Source: JAZKDW01 sp040387375
GTDB lineage: Bacteria; Pseudomonadota; Gammaproteobacteria; Burkholderiales; Burkholderiaceae_D
Assembly (NCBI GenBank): GCA_040387375.1
Contig: JAZKDW010000005.1
Location: 1-18,856, forward strand
Direction of reading: 5' to 3'
DNA length: 18,856 bases
Shown: positions 15,194 to 18,856 of the stretch, piece after piece
How positions within the stretch are numbered: the first letter of the stretch is position 1
How the letters are laid out: every line of letters begins with the position of its first letter
The notes under the pieces: model-generated
What the model saw: the letters and a program-made list of their open reading frames with translations, nothing else
What the model was told of the DNA's origin: nothing
The model's database searches: none
Translations under genes and position numbers: made by a program

Positions 15194-16710
15194 CGAAGCT
15201 CCATCGTAGGCGTAATCGTGATCGTATGGTCGCGCCCGGAGAATATGCCAAGTTCAGTGTGTATTTCGGCATGCGACTCAGGGCTCAGAGGCTGGAGACG
15301 GATCTGCAGCAGCCCATCCGCGGTTTGCCGTGTGATCGCCTGATCGGGCGTGGCCTGGGCGGCGACGGCTTCTCCCAGCAGCGTCAAGAACAGCCGGAAT
15401 GCATGCAGGTCGAGTTGTCCCAGCTCGGACAATCTGGTCGCCACCCCGGTGGCAAGTACGGCGCGCGCGGCTTCGACCTGGGCGCGTTCTTCAGCGATTT
15501 GTTGTTCCAGCAATGCACGCGCCTCATGCCGATCCTTCACGTGCGGTGCGGGACCACGCGCGACGAATTCACCACGCTCACGCAAACGTGGATGAATCGC
15601 CACCGCCGGCGCATCGGTCCACCGGGTCGAGCCCGGCACCTCTTCGCCTTTCGTCAGCAGGCTCAGATGCCGGGCCGGATGCAACGCAAACGCGGCACGC
15701 CACAGCCGGTGCGTTTCAGCATCGCTGCCGCAGTCGGCAAACCAGCGCGCAAGTACGCGAAAATCGGCTGAACGATCGCTGCGGCCGCTGCGCCGCTCAT
15801 TCAGTGCCGCCACTGCCGCCAGCAATTGGGGAATTGCCGCACGCGCCCTCGATCGCAGCAGTTCGGATTGCGCCTGGCCATTGCCGTCGCTGACGAACCA
15901 GCGCACCAGGCCGCGCCACCGTTCGCGCCACCCGTTCAGGCTCTGTTGCAGCGCATCGGTTTGTGCATAGATGTCGCCTGGCGCTGCATCGCGCGCTTCA
16001 CGGTTTGCGACCTGCCACAGCAGCGGCTCGATGCCCGGCGCCAGCGCGGCTATACGCTGGGAAATGGCGCCCGAACGACCGACCAGATCACCGATAAATC
16101 GCTCCAGATATCCAATCAGGCGCTGCTTGTAGGCCAGCACGGCCTTGATGTCCGCCTGCTGCAATTCGATGGTACGGGCAACGCCAGCCATGAATGCCTG
16201 TGCGTTGTCGGCCAGACCTTCAAACACGCGCACCAGATCACGCAGGACTTCATGTACCTTGGCGGCATCCGGCGCGGGTTCCGCCGCCAGGTGCAGCAAG
16301 GTTTCAAGGCGATTGAAAATATCTTCCAGCGCGACCGCCTGCAATTCACTGCGGCGTTTCAGTGCCTGTGAAAATGTGGCCAGTGCGGCTTCGACCGCCT
16401 CGCCGCCAACCGAGAGCCGGTACAGAAAGCGGGCGCGGTAGAAATCCTCGATGCTCGATACGCGTGCCGTATCCGGCTGCGATTCAAGGTTGCCCCACTC
16501 GGCCAGTTGCGACAGGGCGAGCTGGATTTCTTCGAGCGCGGGAGGCCGGCCTTGCCAGTTCGCCTCATGCTGGACTTCGTCGGGGCGCAGGTGCAGGCGG
16601 AATTGCCGCTTCGCAGCGGCAAAAGTGTCCATGATGGTTCGGTAGAGTTGCGCCTTGTCAGCGCTGACATGACGGAACAACTCTCCCGCAATTTGCAATG
16701 TATCGCTCAC
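15190..16710 (-). CDS. jetA: JetA-like kleisin subunit (TIGR02677, DUF2397)
   Basis: A 506-residue protein of the TIGR02677/DUF2397 family, the kleisin (MukF-like) subunit that would bridge the heads of JetC and hold JetB. The N-terminal block with FRHVSADKAQLYRTIMDTF (12-30), followed by FRLHLRPDEV (37-46), is typical of the family. The rest is helical with many Arg, Glu and Leu residues and ends in a beta-rich segment (DHTITITPTMELR). The start is a GTG at 16710: an in-frame TAA stands 18 nt upstream, the ribosome binding site AGGGG (16719-16723) lies 8 nt before it, and the next ATG (codon 27) would cut into the conserved block. It is first of the four-gene jet operon, 73 bp after the DUF971 gene. 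No convincing promoter is visible in that gap. Confidence 0.9.
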   Translation of the reverse strand: MSDTLQIAGELFRHVSADKAQLYRTIMDTFAAAKRQFRLHLRPDEVQHEANWQGRPPALEEIQLALSQLAEWGNLESQPDTARVSSIEDFYRARFLYRLSVGGEAVEAALATFSQALKRRSELQAVALEDIFNRLETLLHLAAEPAPDAAKVHEVLRDLVRVFEGLADNAQAFMAGVARTIELQQADIKAVLAYKQRLIGYLERFIGDLVGRSGAISQRIAALAPGIEPLLWQVANREARDAAPGDIYAQTDALQQSLNGWRERWRGLVRWFVSDGNGQAQSELLRSRARAAIPQLLAAVAALNERRSGRSDRSADFRVLARWFADCGSDAETHRLWRAAFALHPARHLSLLTKGEEVPGSTRWTDAPAVAIHPRLRERGEFVARGPAPHVKDRHEARALLEQQIAEERAQVEAARAVLATGVATRLSELGQLDLHAFRLFLTLLGEAVAAQATPDQAITRQTADGLLQIRLQPLSPESHAEIHTELGIFSGRDHTITITPTMELR

Positions 16711-16721
16711 TGTGGCTACCC

Positions 16722-16730
16722 CTGATTAAT
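16722..16730. repeat. 9-bp direct repeat CTGATTAAT, copy at the jetA side of the jet cassette
   Basis: Identical to positions 8508-8516. On the minus strand it reads ATTAATCAG, and its last two bases overlap the jetA ribosome binding site AGGGG. Confidence 0.35.
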
Positions 16731-16783
16731 CCATCCCTGGACAATCACAGGCGGCAAACAATGTTGCGGGAACAAGCACACAA

Positions 16784-17224
16784 TCAGTGCGAATGGCCGC
16801 AACCATGTCCGCCCGCGTCGGGCACGGTCATCGCCGCATCCCGTCCGGATTCGCGCGTATAACCGGCCGCCTCGAGACGCTGCAGGTAGTCTTCCATCAA
16901 ATCGGGCTGGTTGGCCCCCAGCCAGTACAGATAGTCCCAGGAATACATGCCGGTGTTGTGGCCATCGGAAAAATGCGGCTGCACTGCATAATTGCCCACC
17001 GGCTCGAGGGCGGTAAGTTCGATATCACGTTTGCCGGTCTGCAAAGTTTCTTGTCCGGGACCATGACCGCGCACTTCGGCCGAGGGAGAATACACACGCA
17101 ATAACTCGAATGGCAATGAAAATTCCGCGCCATCGTCAAATGCGATTTCCAGCACGCGCGACTGCTTGCGTACGGTCAGCGCGGTCGGGATCGGTGTTGG
17201 TGCTGTCTGTTTGCTTCCGGCCAT
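16784..17224 (-). CDS. DUF971 (gamma-butyrobetaine hydroxylase-like N-terminal domain) protein
   Basis: A 146-residue protein made almost wholly of a DUF971/GBBH-like N-terminal domain. Conserved blocks are LPFELLRVYSPSAEV (37-51) and FSDGHNTGMYSWDYLYWL (85-102). Related domains occur at the N-terminus of carnitine-synthesis dioxygenases and in proteins linked to Fe-S metabolism; the free-standing bacterial version has no settled function. The C-terminus ends in a His/Cys/Gly-rich tail (GGHGCGHSH) that could bind a metal. The ATG is preceded by AGGA about 9 nt upstream. It follows the HIT gene by 34 bp. I recall DUF971 directly upstream of ubiE in related genomes; here the jet operon separates them. 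Confidence 0.9.
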   Translation of the reverse strand: MAGSKQTAPTPIPTALTVRKQSRVLEIAFDDGAEFSLPFELLRVYSPSAEVRGHGPGQETLQTGKRDIELTALEPVGNYAVQPHFSDGHNTGMYSWDYLYWLGANQPDLMEDYLQRLEAAGYTRESGRDAAMTVPDAGGHGCGHSH

Positions 17225-17258
17225 GATGATGTGTCCTGGTTTGAGGTCGAGGGTTTAT

Positions 17259-17681
17259 TTACACAGAGCTGCGTAGAGCGTCGCGCAGCGCCGGCAACAG
17301 TGCCATGCGTTCATTTGCCGGCGATTCGCGCTGCACCGGCGCCCACACCGGGGCAGGGAAATGCGCATCGTCGGCATAACGCGGAATCACATGCCAATGC
17401 AGATGCGGCGTCATGTTGCCAAGGCTGGCAAGATTGATTTTATCGGGCCGCATGACATCGCGCACCGCCGCTTCCACCTGCCATACCGCGTCCATGAACA
17501 AGGAACGGTCCGCTGCCGGCAGGTCGGTCATTTCCTTCACGTGCGCATTCCAGATCACGCGGCAAAATCCCGGATACTGCGCATCGTTTACCAGCACGAT
17601 CCGGTATTTTTCAGCGCGGTGGATCAACTCACCGCCGGCCTGGGCACATAACTCGCAAGTGGCTTCGGTTGTCATCGTCAT
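17259..17681 (-). CDS. HIT-family nucleotide hydrolase/transferase-like protein
   Basis: A 140-residue histidine-triad protein. The signature HLHWHVI (His93, His95, His97) is intact, with the middle histidines acting on the alpha-phosphate of a nucleotide substrate in characterised members. Other family features are FCRVIWNAHVKEMTDL (about 39-54) and INLASLGNMTPHLHWHV (from 82). A CELC pair at residues 9-12 near the N-terminus resembles the zinc-binding or remnant cysteines seen in some HIT proteins. The true substrate (dinucleoside polyphosphate, adenylyl conjugate or other) cannot be told from sequence. The start is ATG at 17681, only 8 bp after the preceding oxidoreductase gene; another ATG two codons later is possible. 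Probably co-transcribed with its neighbours on both sides. Confidence 0.93.
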   Translation of the reverse strand: MTMTTEATCELCAQAGGELIHRAEKYRIVLVNDAQYPGFCRVIWNAHVKEMTDLPAADRSLFMDAVWQVEAAVRDVMRPDKINLASLGNMTPHLHWHVIPRYADDAHFPAPVWAPVQRESPANERMALLPALRDALRSSV

Positions 17682-17689
17682 CGCTCAGA

Positions 17690-18856
17690 CTACACCAGCA
17701 CCCGTTCGATGCCGCCGTTGTTGGCGCGCGCCACAAAGTCCGGCAGCCAGTCGGGACCGAGCAGGTGTTTCGCCATCTCGACCACGATGTAATCGGCATC
17801 CGTATTCGAGTCATCGTTAAAGCGCGACAGGCCCTGCAGGCAGGACGGGCACGAGGTCAGGATCTTCACGTCGCCGGTAAATCCGTCCGCGCGCAATTTG
17901 TCCGCGCCCTTGATCATCTCCGCTTCCTTGCGGAAGCGCACTTGCGTGGACACGTCGGGCCGCGCGACCGCCAGCGTGCCGGATTCACCGCAGCAGCGAT
18001 CGTTTTTCTCGATCTTCTGCGAATCGTCGGTGCTGATCAGCGTATTGACGGTCTTGAGCGGATCCTGCAGTTTCATCGGGCTGTGGCAAGGGTCGTGGTA
18101 CATGTAGCGGGTACCGGACACGCCGGCCAGTCGGACGTTCTTTTCCATCAGATATTCATGGATGTCGACGATGCGGCAGCCGGGGAATATCTTCTCGAAT
18201 TCATAACCCTGCAGCTGGTCGTAGCAGGTGCCGCAGGACACGATCACGGTCTTGATGTCGAGATAATTGAGCGTGTTGGCCATGCGATGGAACAGCACAC
18301 GATTATCGGTGATGATCTTCTCGGCCTTGTCGAAATCGCCTGATCCGCGCTGCGGATAACCGCAGCACAGATAACCCGGCGGCAGCACGGTTTGCACGCC
18401 GACATTCCACAACATGGCTTGCGTCGCCAGACCGACTTGCGAAAACAGCCGCTCGGAGCCGCAGCCGGGGAAGTAAAACACCGCCTCGGTATTCGCCGTG
18501 GTCGTTTGCGGATCGCGAATGATCGGCACGATCTTGTCGTCTTCGATATCGAGCAAGGCGCGCGCGGTCTTCTTCGGCAGGTTGCCCGGCATCTTCTTGT
18601 TGATGAAGTGGATGACCTGTTCCTTGATTGCCGGCTTGCCGTGTGTGGACGGCGGCGCCTTGGTCTGCTTCTTCGCGAATTTTTTCAGGATGTCGTGGCC
18701 CAGGCGCTGCGCCTTGTAGCCCCAGCCGATCATGACCTGGCGCGTCGCATTGATGGTCGCCGGATCGGTCGCATTCAGGAACAGCATCGAGGCGGCGGTG
18801 CCGGGGTTGAAGGACTTCTTGTCCATCTTGCGCAGCAGGTTGCGCATGTTCATCGA
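17690..18856 (-). CDS. C-terminal part of a large FAD-linked/Fe-S oxidoreductase with two CCG domains (partial)
   Basis: The reading frame is open to the window edge (the codon before the first ATG at 18853 is TCG, Ser), so I read it as the C-terminal 388 residues of a longer protein. It contains two cysteine-rich CCG domains of the type in heterodisulfide reductase B, GlpC and GlcF: counted from that ATG, Cys131, Cys163-Cys164-Gly and Cys207/Cys210 in the first, Cys256, Cys287-Cys288-Gly and Cys335/Cys338 in the second. Both sets are complete and should carry redox Fe-S clusters or a disulfide. The segment FYFPGCGSERLFSQ (127-139) recalls the very large betaproteobacterial FAD/FMN-binding oxidoreductases (GlcD-like flavin domain plus ferredoxin plus CCG domains, over 1200 residues), probably oxidising a 2-hydroxy acid. 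That full architecture lies outside the window and is inference. Confidence 0.85.
   Translation of the reverse strand, partial: SMNMRNLLRKMDKKSFNPGTAASMLFLNATDPATINATRQVMIGWGYKAQRLGHDILKKFAKKQTKAPPSTHGKPAIKEQVIHFINKKMPGNLPKKTARALLDIEDDKIVPIIRDPQTTTANTEAVFYFPGCGSERLFSQVGLATQAMLWNVGVQTVLPPGYLCCGYPQRGSGDFDKAEKIITDNRVLFHRMANTLNYLDIKTVIVSCGTCYDQLQGYEFEKIFPGCRIVDIHEYLMEKNVRLAGVSGTRYMYHDPCHSPMKLQDPLKTVNTLISTDDSQKIEKNDRCCGESGTLAVARPDVSTQVRFRKEAEMIKGADKLRADGFTGDVKILTSCPSCLQGLSRFNDDSNTDADYIVVEMAKHLLGPDWLPDFVARANNGGIERVLV

Noticed and set aside
8596..16710. Base composition of the jet operon as proof of recent transfer
   Set aside because: Spot counts of a few lines showed no clear break in GC content from the neighbours, so composition alone does not support it.
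16711..16783. A promoter for the jet operon in the gap after DUF971
   Set aside because: Candidates such as TTGCCG with ATGGAT at 17 nt are too far from consensus. Read-through from the DUF971 gene is equally possible.

Overview
The window is chromosomal DNA, apparently from a betaproteobacterium of the order Burkholderiales, most likely near the Oxalobacteraceae (Herminiimonas/Collimonas/Herbaspirillum-like). The basis is the protein character and a gene order I remember from that group: ubiE - Tim44-like - ubiJ - ubiB, and fmdB - DUF502 - aspS. The family-level placement is inference. All twelve genes lie on the minus strand, so transcription runs from high to low coordinates. Coding density is very high and no gap reaches 300 bases. 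I see no tRNA, rRNA, CRISPR array, transposase or integrase.

Layout in the direction of transcription: (1) 18856-16784 holds the C-terminal part of a large FAD/Fe-S oxidoreductase with two CCG cysteine domains (cut by the window edge), a HIT-family protein and a DUF971 protein. (2) 16710-8596 holds four genes, each overlapping the next by the four bases ATGA. They encode DUF2397-, DUF2398-, giant SMC-like ATPase- and DUF2399/Toprim-type proteins (TIGR02677, TIGR02678, TIGR02680, TIGR02679 families). This is a Wadjet-type (JetABCD, condensin-like) plasmid-defence cassette and is the accessory element of the window. (3) 8498-4619 is a ubiquinone cluster: ubiE, a membrane Tim44-like protein, ubiJ and ubiB, with a strong intrinsic terminator between the Tim44-like gene and ubiJ. 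(4) 4520-3096 is a sodium:solute symporter with its own promoter-like -10 box and strong ribosome binding site. (5) 2980-67 is fmdB, a DUF502 membrane protein gene and aspS, probably one operon, with a -10 box inside an inverted repeat in front of fmdB.

The housekeeping genes flanking the jet cassette (DUF971 and ubiE) are, as far as I recall, usually adjacent in relatives, so the cassette looks like an insertion between them. A 9-bp direct repeat (CTGATTAAT) lies just upstream of both the jetA and the ubiE start codons and may mark the junction, though chance cannot be excluded. In the expected mechanism, JetA (kleisin), JetB (KITE-like) and JetC (SMC) form a DNA-translocating motor and JetD supplies the Toprim nuclease that cuts small circular DNA. 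The system is of a known kind. I did not find a wholly undescribed system, but the locus, its junctions and several regulatory structures deserve a closer look.
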